From assembly GCA_023391095.1 (NCBI GenBank), contig JAEWBN010000020.1:1-64000 (forward strand): a stretch of 64,000 bases of DNA. The letters run 5' to 3'. A model generated the notes under the pieces. The model was not told where the DNA came from and ran no database searches. It saw only the letters and a list, made by a program, of their open reading frames with translations. Source of the stretch: Pseudomonadota bacterium (lineage in GTDB: Bacteria > Pseudomonadota > Alphaproteobacteria > Rhizobiales > Devosiaceae). Shown one piece after another: positions 52,695 through 61,019 of this stretch (position 1 is the first letter of the stretch; each line of letters begins with the position of its first letter). A program made the translations under genes and the position numbers.

Positions 52695-53666
52695 ATGAGC
52701 ATTGTTACCAAGCTCGCCCTCGTGGCGGGCCTCGCTACCGCTTTGTCTTCCGGCGTCATGGCGCAGGATCTGAGCGGCAAGGTCATCGGCTTCAGCCAGA
52801 TCGGCTCGGAATCCGGTTGGCGCGCCGCTGAGACCTCGGTGACCCGCCAGGAAGCCGAAGCGCGCGGCGTTGATCTCAAGTTTGCCGACGCCCAGCAGAA
52901 GCAGGAAAACCAGATCAAGGCGATCCGTGGCTTCATCGCCCAGGGCGTCGACGCCATCCTGGTTGCGCCCGTTGTGGCCACCGGCTGGGACGAAGTGCTG
53001 ACCGAAGCCAAGGAAGCCGAAATCCCGGTTGTACTGCTCGACCGCGGCGTCGATGCGCCGGAAGATCTGTACCTGACTTCGGTTGCCTCCGATCAAGTCG
53101 AGGAAGGCCGCGTTGCCGGTCAGTGGCTGGTCGACACGGTCGGCGCCGAGGACTGCAAGGTGGTTGAACTTCAGGGCACCGTAGGCTCGACCCCGGCCAT
53201 CAACCGCAAGCAGGGCTTCGAAGAAGCGATTGCCGGTCACGACAACATCTCCATCATCCGCAGCCAGACGGGCGACTTCACCCGCTCCAAGGGCAAGGAA
53301 GTGATGGAAGGCTTCATCAAGGCCGAAAATGGCGGCGCCGACATCTGTGCCGTCTACGCCCATAATGACGACATGGCCGTGGGCGCCATCCAGGCCATCA
53401 AGGACGCTGGCCTCAAGCCGGGCACCGACATCCTCGTCGTCTCCATCGACGCCGTGCCCGATATCTTCACCGCCATCGCCGCCGGTGAAGCCAATGCCAC
53501 GGTTGAACTGACCCCGAACATGGCCGGTCCGGCCTTTGACGTGCTGGCTGCCTATCTCGCCGATGGCACCGAGCCGGAAAAGTTCATCATCACCGAGTCC
53601 AAGCTCTACACTGCAGAAAACGATCCGCAGGGCGAATACGAGCGCCGCAAGGATCTCGGCTACTAA
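52695..53666 (+). CDS. ytfQ: Galactofuranose-type ABC transporter binding protein (YtfQ)
   Basis: The 323-residue protein follows GGGAGG and has a signal peptide (to MAQD, about residue 23). The mature sequence is close to E. coli YtfQ as I remember it: IGFSQIGSESGWRAAETSV, ADAQQKQENQIKAIRGFIAQ, APVVATGWDEVL, QTGDFTRSKGKEVMEGFIKA, VYAHNDDMAVGAIQAIKDAG and ANATVELTPNMAGPAFD. YtfQ binds furanose forms of galactose and arabinose. The adjacent esterase and dehydrogenase support plant-polymer sugars as substrates here. Confidence 0.93.
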   Translation: MSIVTKLALVAGLATALSSGVMAQDLSGKVIGFSQIGSESGWRAAETSVTRQEAEARGVDLKFADAQQKQENQIKAIRGFIAQGVDAILVAPVVATGWDEVLTEAKEAEIPVVLLDRGVDAPEDLYLTSVASDQVEEGRVAGQWLVDTVGAEDCKVVELQGTVGSTPAINRKQGFEEAIAGHDNISIIRSQTGDFTRSKGKEVMEGFIKAENGGADICAVYAHNDDMAVGAIQAIKDAGLKPGTDILVVSIDAVPDIFTAIAAGEANATVELTPNMAGPAFDVLAAYLADGTEPEKFIITESKLYTAENDPQGEYERRKDLGY

Positions 53667-53674
53667 GAAGCAAA

Positions 53675-53703
53675 GGCACTCCCCGGCTCGCCTGGGGAGT
53701 GCC
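53675..53703 (+). terminator. Hairpin between ytfQ and ytfR
   Basis: GGCACTCCCC and GGGGAGTGCC form a perfect 10-bp stem with a 9-base loop right after the ytfQ stop. No T run follows. It probably stabilises the upstream message or partly terminates, giving more binding protein than ATPase. Confidence 0.65.
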
Positions 53704-53825
53704 GACACCGCACCCACGTCACCATCGCATTTGACCGGCCAAGTGTCCGGGAACAGATTGGTTGCCCGCAGGCCGGGCGGTGACGCCGTTGCGCGATTGG
53801 GGCAGATTGCCCTGGGGGAGGGGAC

Positions 53826-55343
53826 ATGGCTGACGGACAATACGCGCTTGAGGCGCGCAAGGTCGTCAAGATTTTCGGCAATCACGTCGCCCTGGATGCG
53901 GTCGATTTCGGCCTCAGGCCGGGCGAGGTGCATGCTCTGCTTGGCGAAAACGGCGCCGGAAAATCCACCCTCATCAAGATATTGACCGGTGCCTACCAGC
54001 CCGATGGCGGCGAGGTGCTGGCGGACGGCGTGCCGGTCTCCCTGAGCAGCCCGCAGCACGCGCAGACCCACGGCATTGGCACGGTCTATCAGGAGGTCAA
54101 CCTCCTGCCCAACCGGTCAGTGGCCGAGAACCTCTTTCTGGGCCACCAGCCGACGCGTTTCGGTCTCGTCAATCGCCGCAAGATGGAAGCCGACAGCCGG
54201 GAAATTCTGGGGCGCTATGGCCTCGCCATCGAGCCCTCGAGCGAACTGGGCGCGCATTCGGTCGCCGTTCAGCAGATCGTGGCCATCGCTCGCGCGGTCA
54301 AGCTCTCGGGCAAGGTGCTCATTCTCGATGAGCCGACGGCCAGCCTTGACCGCAACGAGGTCGAGCGGCTTTTCGCTGTCATCAACGACCTCAAGGCGCA
54401 GGGCCTCGCGGTTGTTTTCATCACCCATTTCCTCGACCAGGTCTTCGCCATTGCCGACCGTGTCACCATCCTGCGCAATGGCAAGCTGGTGGAAACCCGC
54501 GACCTTACGGGCACGACGCGGACCGATGTGGTGCGCATGATGCTGGGCAAAGACGTGGCCTTCTCGGGCGCCACGGCGCTTCAGGATGCCCGGCCGCTGG
54601 GCGACGAACTGCTCAAGTTCACCAATTATGGCCGCAAACGCAGCGTCCATCCGTTCGATCTCACCATCCACAAGGGCGAAGTTGTCGGCGTCGCCGGCCT
54701 GCTGGGCTCCGGCCGTACCGAGATGGCGCGCATCATGTTCGGCGCGGATTCTGCCGACGAGGGCGAAGTGCTGGTCGAAGGCAAGAAGACCACGATTGCA
54801 CGCCCCACCGATGCCATAGCCAAAGGCTTCGGCTTCTGCCCGGAAGATCGCAAGGCCGAAGGCATTTTTGGTGAGCTCTCGGTCCGCGAAAATATCGTCA
54901 TTGCCTTGCAGGGGAAGTTGGGCTGGTTCAGCGCGCTCAATCGCGACGAACAGATGGAAATCGCCGGACGCTTTGGCGAAACCATGGATATCCGCGCCGC
55001 GTCGCTGGACATGCCGGTAAAGCTTCTTTCCGGGGGCAATCAGCAAAAGGTCATCCTGTCGCGCTGGCTTGCGACCGACCCGGCCTTCCTCATTCTCGAT
55101 GAACCCACGCGCGGCATCGATGTGGGCGCCCATGCCGAAATCGTGCGCACCATCAATCGCCTGCGCGATGAGGGTCTGGCGCTGGTCGTCATTTCCTCCG
55201 AGCTCGACGAAGTGGTCGCCTATTCCACCCGCATTGTCGTCATGCGGGACCGGGAACTGGTGGCTGAACTCAGCGGCGAAAACATCAATCCGGGCGTCAT
55301 CGTCCAGGCCATTGCCAATCATCGCGAAGGAACCGCCGCATGA
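53826..55343 (+). CDS. ytfR: Sugar ABC transporter ATPase YtfR, two domains
   Basis: The 505-residue protein has two ATPase halves. The first has GENGAGKST, the signature-like VAVQQIVAIARAVK and LILDEPTASLD. The second has GLLGSGRTE, LSGGNQQKVILSRWL and LILDEPTRGIDVG. This is the normal RbsA/YtfR pattern. It powers YtfT and YjfF. It ends four bases into ytfT, so translation is coupled. Confidence 0.93.
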   Translation: MADGQYALEARKVVKIFGNHVALDAVDFGLRPGEVHALLGENGAGKSTLIKILTGAYQPDGGEVLADGVPVSLSSPQHAQTHGIGTVYQEVNLLPNRSVAENLFLGHQPTRFGLVNRRKMEADSREILGRYGLAIEPSSELGAHSVAVQQIVAIARAVKLSGKVLILDEPTASLDRNEVERLFAVINDLKAQGLAVVFITHFLDQVFAIADRVTILRNGKLVETRDLTGTTRTDVVRMMLGKDVAFSGATALQDARPLGDELLKFTNYGRKRSVHPFDLTIHKGEVVGVAGLLGSGRTEMARIMFGADSADEGEVLVEGKKTTIARPTDAIAKGFGFCPEDRKAEGIFGELSVRENIVIALQGKLGWFSALNRDEQMEIAGRFGETMDIRAASLDMPVKLLSGGNQQKVILSRWLATDPAFLILDEPTRGIDVGAHAEIVRTINRLRDEGLALVVISSELDEVVAYSTRIVVMRDRELVAELSGENINPGVIVQAIANHREGTAA

Positions 55344-56344
55344 TCCGGCGCTATGCCACCAAACTCGCCAACCCGCAGCTTCTGGCGCTTGTCGGCATCC
55401 TGCTGATCAACTGGCTGCTGTTTCCCAACTTCTTCCGCATCACATGGCAGGACGGGCGCCTGTTCGGCAGCCTGATCGACGTGCTCAATCGCGGCGCGCC
55501 GGTCGCCATTCTTGCGATAGGCATGGCGGGAGTGATTGCCACCAAGGGCGTCGATCTATCCGTCGGTGCTGTCATGGCGGTGGCCGGGGCGGTGGCAGCC
55601 ACCTTGGTGGTGGCGGGTTATCCTGCGCCCATCGCTGTGGCGGCGGCGCTGGTCGTGGGTCTTCTCTGCGGGCTTTGGAATGGCTTCCTCGTTGCCGTTC
55701 TCGATATCCAACCCATTGTCGCAACACTGGTGCTGATGGTGGCCGGGCGCGGGATCGCCCAGCTCATCACGCAGGGCTTCATCGTCACTTTCAACGATCC
55801 AGTCTTGATCTTCATCGGCACCGGTTCCTTCCTCGGCCTGCCCATGGCCACGGTCATCGCCCTGGTCCTCATGGTATTGGTGACGCTGCTGGTCCGGCGC
55901 ACTGCCATTGGCCTCTTTATCGAGGCGGTGGGCGTCAATCGCGCTGCGGCAAGCCTGGCCGGCATCCGCAGCCGCATGTTGCTCATGCTGGTCTATGCGC
56001 TTTCCGGGTTCTGCGCCGCTGTCGCCGGCATCATCGTTGCCGGTGATATCCGGGGCGCCGATGCCAACAATGCCGGTCTCTGGCTCGAGCTCGACGCCAT
56101 TCTGGCGGTGGTCATCGGCGGCACATCCTTGCTGGGCGGGCGCTTTTCCGTGCCGCTGGCCGTGGTCGGCGCGCTCATCATCCAGGCCATGAATACGGGC
56201 ATCCTGGTGTCCGGCTTCCCGCCCGAATTCAATCTCATCGTCAAGGCGGGACTGATCTTCCTTGTGCTTCTTATCCAGTCGCCGCTGGCCGGCCGGCTCG
56301 TGCCGACGCGCCTTCGCCCTGTCGCCCGGGAGACCGTGAAATGA
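55340..56344 (+). CDS. ytfT: Sugar ABC transporter permease YtfT
   Basis: The 334-residue membrane protein has about nine segments and the family motif GMAGVIATKGVDLSVGAVMA. In YtfT the cytoplasmic loop FIEAVGVNRAAASLAGIRSR is also recognisable, and GGTSLLGGRFSVPLAVVGAL lies near the end. It overlaps both neighbours by four bases. Confidence 0.92.
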   Translation: MIRRYATKLANPQLLALVGILLINWLLFPNFFRITWQDGRLFGSLIDVLNRGAPVAILAIGMAGVIATKGVDLSVGAVMAVAGAVAATLVVAGYPAPIAVAAALVVGLLCGLWNGFLVAVLDIQPIVATLVLMVAGRGIAQLITQGFIVTFNDPVLIFIGTGSFLGLPMATVIALVLMVLVTLLVRRTAIGLFIEAVGVNRAAASLAGIRSRMLLMLVYALSGFCAAVAGIIVAGDIRGADANNAGLWLELDAILAVVIGGTSLLGGRFSVPLAVVGALIIQAMNTGILVSGFPPEFNLIVKAGLIFLVLLIQSPLAGRLVPTRLRPVARETVK

Positions 56345-57309
56345 GCCGTTCGCTCCGTCCCCTGGTGGCCACGGCCGTCATCTTCGCCATCGCCTATGGG
56401 CTGGCTGTCATGCAGTTTCCCGGCATGTTCTCGACGCGCGTGCTGGGCAATTTCCTCACCGACAACGCCTTTCTGGGCATCGCGGCCGTGGGCATGACCT
56501 TCGTCATCCTGTCCGGGGGTATCGATCTTTCCGTCGGCGCGGTCATCGGCTTTACCGGCGTCCTGGTGGCCGTGCTGATCAGCTGGGCGGGCTTCCATCC
56601 CCTTGCGGCCTTTGCCATCGCCCTCCTTGTCGCCGCGCTTTTCGGCGGCGTCATGGGGCTCGCGATCCACTACCTGCAGGTGCCATCCTTCATTGTCACG
56701 CTGGCCGGCATGTTCCTGGCGCGCGGCGGCGCATCGGTCATTACTCAGGATTCGGTGCCCATCAGCCACGAATTCTATTCGACTATTTCGAGCCTGATGA
56801 TCCGCCTGCCGGGTGGCGGACGGCTCAGCTTCATCGGCCTGACCATGGTGGCCGTGTTCATTGTCGGCGCGCTGGTCGCCCACCGCACCAAGTTCGGCTC
56901 CTACGTCTATGCACTGGGTGGCAATCCCACGTCAGCCTCGCTCATGGGCGTGCCGGTGGCGCAGACCACTGTGGGGGTCTACATGCTGTCGAGCGTTTTG
57001 GCCGCATTGGCGGGAATCGTGTTCTCCCTTTATACTTCGGCGGGCTATCCGCTGGCGGCCGTGGGCGTTGAGCTCGACGCCATCAGTGCGGTCGTGATCG
57101 GGGGCACCCTGCTCACCGGCGGCTACGGTTTCGTGCTCGGCACGTTTATCGGTGTGATGCTGCTGGGGCTGGTGCAGACATACATAATTTTCGATGGGAC
57201 GTTGTCCAGTTGGTGGACCAAGATCGTCATTGGTGCGCTGCTGTTCCTGTTCATCGTGTTGCAGCGGCTGATTTTTGCGGCCTCGGCGCCGGAGGAAAAG
57301 CCCAGCTGA
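56341..57309 (+). CDS. yjfF: Sugar ABC transporter permease YjfF
   Basis: The 322-residue membrane protein pairs with YtfT; two different permeases are typical of the Ytf system, whereas ribose-type systems use one. Motifs are GMTFVILSGGIDLSVGAVIG, YALGGNPTSASLMGVPV and GGTLLTGGYGFVLGTFIGVM. It is the last transporter gene; the regulator starts 66 bases downstream. Confidence 0.92.
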   Translation: MSRSLRPLVATAVIFAIAYGLAVMQFPGMFSTRVLGNFLTDNAFLGIAAVGMTFVILSGGIDLSVGAVIGFTGVLVAVLISWAGFHPLAAFAIALLVAALFGGVMGLAIHYLQVPSFIVTLAGMFLARGGASVITQDSVPISHEFYSTISSLMIRLPGGGRLSFIGLTMVAVFIVGALVAHRTKFGSYVYALGGNPTSASLMGVPVAQTTVGVYMLSSVLAALAGIVFSLYTSAGYPLAAVGVELDAISAVVIGGTLLTGGYGFVLGTFIGVMLLGLVQTYIIFDGTLSSWWTKIVIGALLFLFIVLQRLIFAASAPEEKPS

Positions 57310-57375
57310 GCCGATGGCATGTCGGGACGGGTGGCGATGTAGCGGGTTTGCCCGTTTGGGTGCGGATGAGCGAGC

Positions 57376-58104
57376 ATGATTGAGACAGGCAGCCTCATCC
57401 GTTCGCTTTCCGGGCGGCGGGCTGCCCGCAATTTCCATACTTTCGTCATCAACGAAATCGGCCACGCCATCGTCACTGGGCAGTTTCCGATCGGCTCGGT
57501 CCTCGCCAGCGATGTGGTGATGATGGAGCGCTATGGTGTGTCCCGCACCGTGTTGCGCGAAGCTCTCAAGACCCTCGAAGCCAAGGGATTGGTGGAAGCC
57601 CGGCCCAAGGTCGGCACGCGGGTGTCGCCACGCAGCCGCTGGAATTTCTTTGATCCCCAAGTGCTGGCCTGGCATTTCGACGCTCCGGCCGACCCGGCTT
57701 TCTACGAAAGCCTCTTCCGGGTGCGCGCTGCGCTCGAAGCGCCGCTCATCATGCTCGCCGCCCGCGGCCGCACGGCCGAACATATTCGCCTCCTCAAATA
57801 CTGGTGCCACCAGATGGAGACGGCTGATGACAGCGTCGAACAGTTTGGGCTGGCATGCCTTGAAGTCCATTCGATCCTTGCCGAAAGCAGCCATGACGTG
57901 CTGCTGCGCTCGGTCATCGGCGTGGTCGAACTCACCCTGGCTCTGGCGCTGACGCGAGACCGGCATGTCAGCGGCCTCGAATACCGGGCAGCCTCGGTTG
58001 CGCTCTTTATCCAGCTCACCGCCGCCATTGAAGCCGGGGACGCCGAGGCAGCGGCAGCGCTTTTTGACCGGTGCCGGGAGCTCGACCGCCAGCAAGCCTG
58101 CTAA
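57376..58104 (+). CDS. FadR/GntR-family regulator
   Basis: The 242-residue protein has a winged helix at about 25-85 (LASDVVMMERYGVSRTVLRE followed by ALKTLEAKGLVEARPKVGTR) and the FCD ligand-binding domain after residue 110 (FRVRAALEAPLIMLAARGRT, FGLACLEVHSILAESSHD). FCD proteins bind organic acids or sugar acids through three histidines and a metal. It resembles the galactonate/gluconate-type regulators. It probably controls the surrounding importer and enzyme genes; a matching operator pattern lies at 51082-51092. Confidence 0.9.
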   Translation: MIETGSLIRSLSGRRAARNFHTFVINEIGHAIVTGQFPIGSVLASDVVMMERYGVSRTVLREALKTLEAKGLVEARPKVGTRVSPRSRWNFFDPQVLAWHFDAPADPAFYESLFRVRAALEAPLIMLAARGRTAEHIRLLKYWCHQMETADDSVEQFGLACLEVHSILAESSHDVLLRSVIGVVELTLALALTRDRHVSGLEYRAASVALFIQLTAAIEAGDAEAAAALFDRCRELDRQQAC

Positions 58105-58166
58105 TTGGCCGTTGCATTCCGCAATTATCCGTAGGAATTTCTCCCAAGCATTGGGAGGCGGATGCG

Positions 58167-58595
58167 GTGACGGAAGACGGCTTTGCCGAAATATATCAAA
58201 GCGGATTCGACACGGACGCTCCCGTCGTGTTCACCGAGTCCGCCCTCCTGGCCTATGATCACCGTTGCGCCATAACCGGCCGGAAGTTCGAGCCGTCCGG
58301 AAGCGCAGTCCATCCCGATCTCACCGTCTTCCTCTTCCAGCCCCTGGCGCATGGCGGCCGGTGGGATTTCGGCAATGCCGTCGTTGTCGACATTGCCGCC
58401 GCCAGTCTCTTGGGCAAGGGCATCCTTCTGGTGGACGACGACTACCAGGCCTTTATCGCCCAGCCGGTGATGCTCGATCCCTCTGCAACCGGCCCCGCCA
58501 GCGGTGAGCGGCCATTGGTCCTGCCACAGGATCCCGGCATCTGGCCGACCCGTCAGGCCCTCGCCTATCACCGGAGCCTGTTCCGCGTGCAATGA
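58167..58595 (+). CDS. Degenerate HNH-like protein
   Basis: A GTG at 58167, eight bases after GGGAGG, opens 142 residues. The sequence follows the backbone of HNH domains of the type LLxxYxxRCAxTG: SALLAYDHRCAITGRKFEP, RWDFGNAVVVDIAAASLLGK and ILLVDDDYQAFI. The catalytic positions are lost: the AAHI stretch is VFLFQPLA, and the final HxxFDxG is AAASLLGKG. It should therefore not cut DNA. It lies between the FadR-type regulator and the esterase, an unexpected place for a nuclease relative. It may bind DNA or a ligand; function unknown. Confidence 0.6.
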   Translation: MTEDGFAEIYQSGFDTDAPVVFTESALLAYDHRCAITGRKFEPSGSAVHPDLTVFLFQPLAHGGRWDFGNAVVVDIAAASLLGKGILLVDDDYQAFIAQPVMLDPSATGPASGERPLVLPQDPGIWPTRQALAYHRSLFRVQ

Positions 58596-58689
58596 GCGGT
58601 GGGCAATTGCCCACGCCTGCTGGATTCATCGCCGGCCCGGATGCAATCTCCTGCTCAATCGTTTCACCAACCGCAGCGGACCTTTAGCC

Positions 58690-59658
58690 GTGCCCTTTCC
58701 CGATCTCGTCCACCCCGCCATCGACGCCTATGAAAGTGCGGTCGTCACGCCAGCCGATTTCAGCCAGTTCTGGGCCGCCACTCTGGCGGAAAGCCGCGCC
58801 CTTGGTGGCGAGGTGTCCCTCGTGCCCGCCGACACCACACTCAAACTGGTCGACGTGTTTGACGTGACCTTTCCCGGTTTTGGTGGCCATCCGGTCAAGG
58901 GCTGGCTGGTCCTGCCCGCCAATCGCACCGGCAAGCTGCCGCTCGTGGTGCAATATGTCGGCTATGGCGGCGGCCGCGGCTTTCCGCATGAGCAACTGCA
59001 CTGGGCGGCTTCGGGCTTTGCCTATTTCCGCATGGACACGCGTGGCCAGGGCTCGGGCTGGAGCGTGGGGGCGACGCCCGATCCGGTGGGCAGCACTTCG
59101 CAATTGCCGGGCGTGATGACCAAGGGCGTGCTGGATAAGGACGACTATTACTACCGCCGCGTCTATATCGACGGCGTTCGCGCCATCGATGCGCTGATCG
59201 CCCAGGATTTCGTTGATCCCGAGCGCATCGCGGTTTGCGGTGGCTCGCAGGGCGGCGGGATTTCGCTGGCGGTCGCCGGCATCGATCCGCGCGTCAAGGC
59301 GGTGATGCCCGACGTGCCCTTCCTTTGCGACTTTCCCCGCGCCGTGCGCGTGGCCGGCCGCGATCCCTATGGCGAGATTGTCCGCTTCCTCGCCCAGCAT
59401 CGTGACAAGGCTGCGACGGTTTTCGAAACGCTGCGGTATTTCGATGGTGTCTGTTTTGCCCGTCAAAGCCAGGCGGCGGCGCTGTTTTCCGTCGCCATGA
59501 TGGACGACATCTGCCCACCTTCAACGGTTTACGCGGCCTACAAGGCGTTTGCGGGCACCGAAAAGTCGATCGTTGAATACGAGTTCAACAACCACGAGGG
59601 CGGCGGCCCCTTCCAGGATCGCGCGCAGATGGCCTGGCTCAGCCAGCGCTTCCTCTAG
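58690..59658 (+). CDS. CE7-type acetyl xylan esterase/cephalosporin-C deacetylase
   Basis: A GTG at 58690 gives 322 residues, the usual length of CE7 esterases. The alpha/beta-hydrolase triad is visible: Ser186 in CGGSQGGG, Asp272 in MMDDICPPSTV, His302 in NNHEGGG. The oxyanion region VVQYVGYGGGRG and the motif MDTRGQGSGW are typical of the family. No signal peptide is seen, so it removes acetyl groups from short xylo-oligosaccharides or other sugars inside the cell. It ends the plus-strand sugar gene group. Confidence 0.92.
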   Translation: MPFPDLVHPAIDAYESAVVTPADFSQFWAATLAESRALGGEVSLVPADTTLKLVDVFDVTFPGFGGHPVKGWLVLPANRTGKLPLVVQYVGYGGGRGFPHEQLHWAASGFAYFRMDTRGQGSGWSVGATPDPVGSTSQLPGVMTKGVLDKDDYYYRRVYIDGVRAIDALIAQDFVDPERIAVCGGSQGGGISLAVAGIDPRVKAVMPDVPFLCDFPRAVRVAGRDPYGEIVRFLAQHRDKAATVFETLRYFDGVCFARQSQAAALFSVAMMDDICPPSTVYAAYKAFAGTEKSIVEYEFNNHEGGGPFQDRAQMAWLSQRFL

Positions 59659-59669
59659 CCCCGTTGCAG

Positions 59670-59695
59670 GGGGCGCGGGAACTTCGCGCCCCTTT
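59670..59695 (+). terminator. Terminator after the esterase gene
   Basis: GGGGCGCG and CGCGCCCC form a perfect 8-bp stem with a 7-base loop, followed by TTTC, 12 bases after the stop. Confidence 0.75.
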
Positions 59696-59745
59696 CATCG
59701 TTGCTCCGCCAGCGTCACACCACCCCAATTTCTGGAGCTGAGACA

Positions 59746-60234
59746 ATGGCTGACAAGCAACTGGACGACCTGTTCCTCGATACCCTCAAGGACATCTATT
59801 ATGCAGAGCGGCAGATCCTGAAGGCTCTGCCCAAGATGGCCAAGGCTGCGCAGTCTGAAGAATTGCGCGCCGGCTTTGAACAGCACCGGCTGGAAACCGA
59901 AGGCCAGATCGAGCGCCTCGAGCAGGTCTTCGAAATGCTGGGTAAGGCCCCCCGCGGCAAGACCTGTGACGCCATCCTCGGCATTATCGAGGAAGGCAAG
60001 GAGATCATGGAAGAATACAAAGGCACCTCGGCGCTCGATGCCGGCCTCGTTTCTGCCGCTCAGGCCGTCGAGCATTATGAAATTGCCCGTTATGGCACGC
60101 TGGCCACCTGGGCCAAGCAGCTGGGCCATACCGATGCCATGAACCTTTTCCTTGAAACGCTGAAGGAAGAAGAAGCCACCGACGAGAAGCTCTCGGGCCT
60201 CGCCAAGGCTTCGGTCAACCTCAAGGCTGCTTGA
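59746..60234 (+). CDS. DUF892/YciF-like ferritin-type protein
   Basis: The ATG at 59746 follows GGAG and gives 162 residues. The all-helical sequence (LDDLFLDTLKDIYYAERQIL, RLETEGQIERLEQVFEML, SAAQAVEHYEIARYGTLATW) matches DUF892, whose members YciE and YciF in enterics are stress-induced ferritin-like proteins. Glu and His residues in the YAERQ and EHYE parts are candidate metal ligands. It is a single gene with its own terminator, so probably stress-regulated. Confidence 0.88.
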   Translation: MADKQLDDLFLDTLKDIYYAERQILKALPKMAKAAQSEELRAGFEQHRLETEGQIERLEQVFEMLGKAPRGKTCDAILGIIEEGKEIMEEYKGTSALDAGLVSAAQAVEHYEIARYGTLATWAKQLGHTDAMNLFLETLKEEEATDEKLSGLAKASVNLKAA

Positions 60235-60258
60235 TTACCGCTTGCCTGGAGGCAAAGA

Positions 60259-60286
60259 AAAACGGGCCCCTCGGGCCCGTTTTTTT
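60259..60286 (+). terminator. Rho-independent terminator
   Basis: AAAACGGGCCC and GGGCCCGTTTT form an 11-bp stem with a 3-base loop, followed by T residues. It closes the DUF892 gene and lies between it and the convergent efp gene. Confidence 0.92.
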
Positions 60287-60319
60287 GTTCAGTTCACCCC
60301 AGGGGCACAGGCCGGGACA

Positions 60320-60889
60320 TCAGTCCTTGGCGCGTTCCACGTAGGAGTTGTCGTCCGTCAGGATGACGATGCGGGTACCGGCGTCGATATGGGGCGGCAC
60401 CATCACGCGCAGACCGTTGTTGAGCAGCGCGGGCTTATAGGACGAGGAGGCCGTCTGGCCCTTCACGACCGGCTCGGTCTCGACGATTTCGAAGGTCAGG
60501 CGCTGCGGCAGCTCCATGGAGAGCGCGATGCCCTCGTGGGTCATCAGGTGCACCTTCATGCCATCGGTCAGGTAGGCCTTCTGGTCGCCGATCACATCGT
60601 CGCCGACGGTGATCTGCTCATAGGTCGAGGGCTCCATGAAGTGGTGACCTTCGCCGTCCGAATAGAGGTAATCGTACTCGCGGTCATCCACGTCGGCCTT
60701 TTCGACCATTTCCACCGTCCGCCAGCGGCCGATCACCTTCACGCCGTCCGAGATGCGGCGCATGGTGACGTTGGTCACCGAATTGCCCTTGCCGGGGTGA
60801 ACGTTTTCAGCGGTGAGCACCACGTGGAGGTTGCCGTCCTGCTCCACCACATGGCCCTTGCGCAGGGACGAGGCGATGACCTTGACCAT
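60320..60889 (-). CDS. efp: Elongation factor P
   Basis: The ATG at 60887-60889 gives 189 residues with the three OB-like domains of EF-P. It enters stalled ribosomes and promotes bonds at consecutive prolines. Lys34 in the loop HPGKGNS is the site of beta-lysine attachment, and the modifying genes epmA and epmB follow divergently. C-terminal PPHIDAGTRIVILTDDNSYV is typical. The frame start at 60907 adds residues not found in the family. Confidence 0.97.
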   Translation of the reverse strand: MVKVIASSLRKGHVVEQDGNLHVVLTAENVHPGKGNSVTNVTMRRISDGVKVIGRWRTVEMVEKADVDDREYDYLYSDGEGHHFMEPSTYEQITVGDDVIGDQKAYLTDGMKVHLMTHEGIALSMELPQRLTFEIVETEPVVKGQTASSSYKPALLNNGLRVMVPPHIDAGTRIVILTDDNSYVERAKD

Positions 60890-61019
60890 AATTCTTCCTT
60901 GTTGCAATCGCTGGCGCGGTCTAGAGGCTTAGGCCGTCCGGGCGCCTTTATCTTTTCTGTCGTGCGCCCGATACATTATTCCGCGCCATTTCGCCAGACC
61001 GCACCGCAAGAAACCGTCG

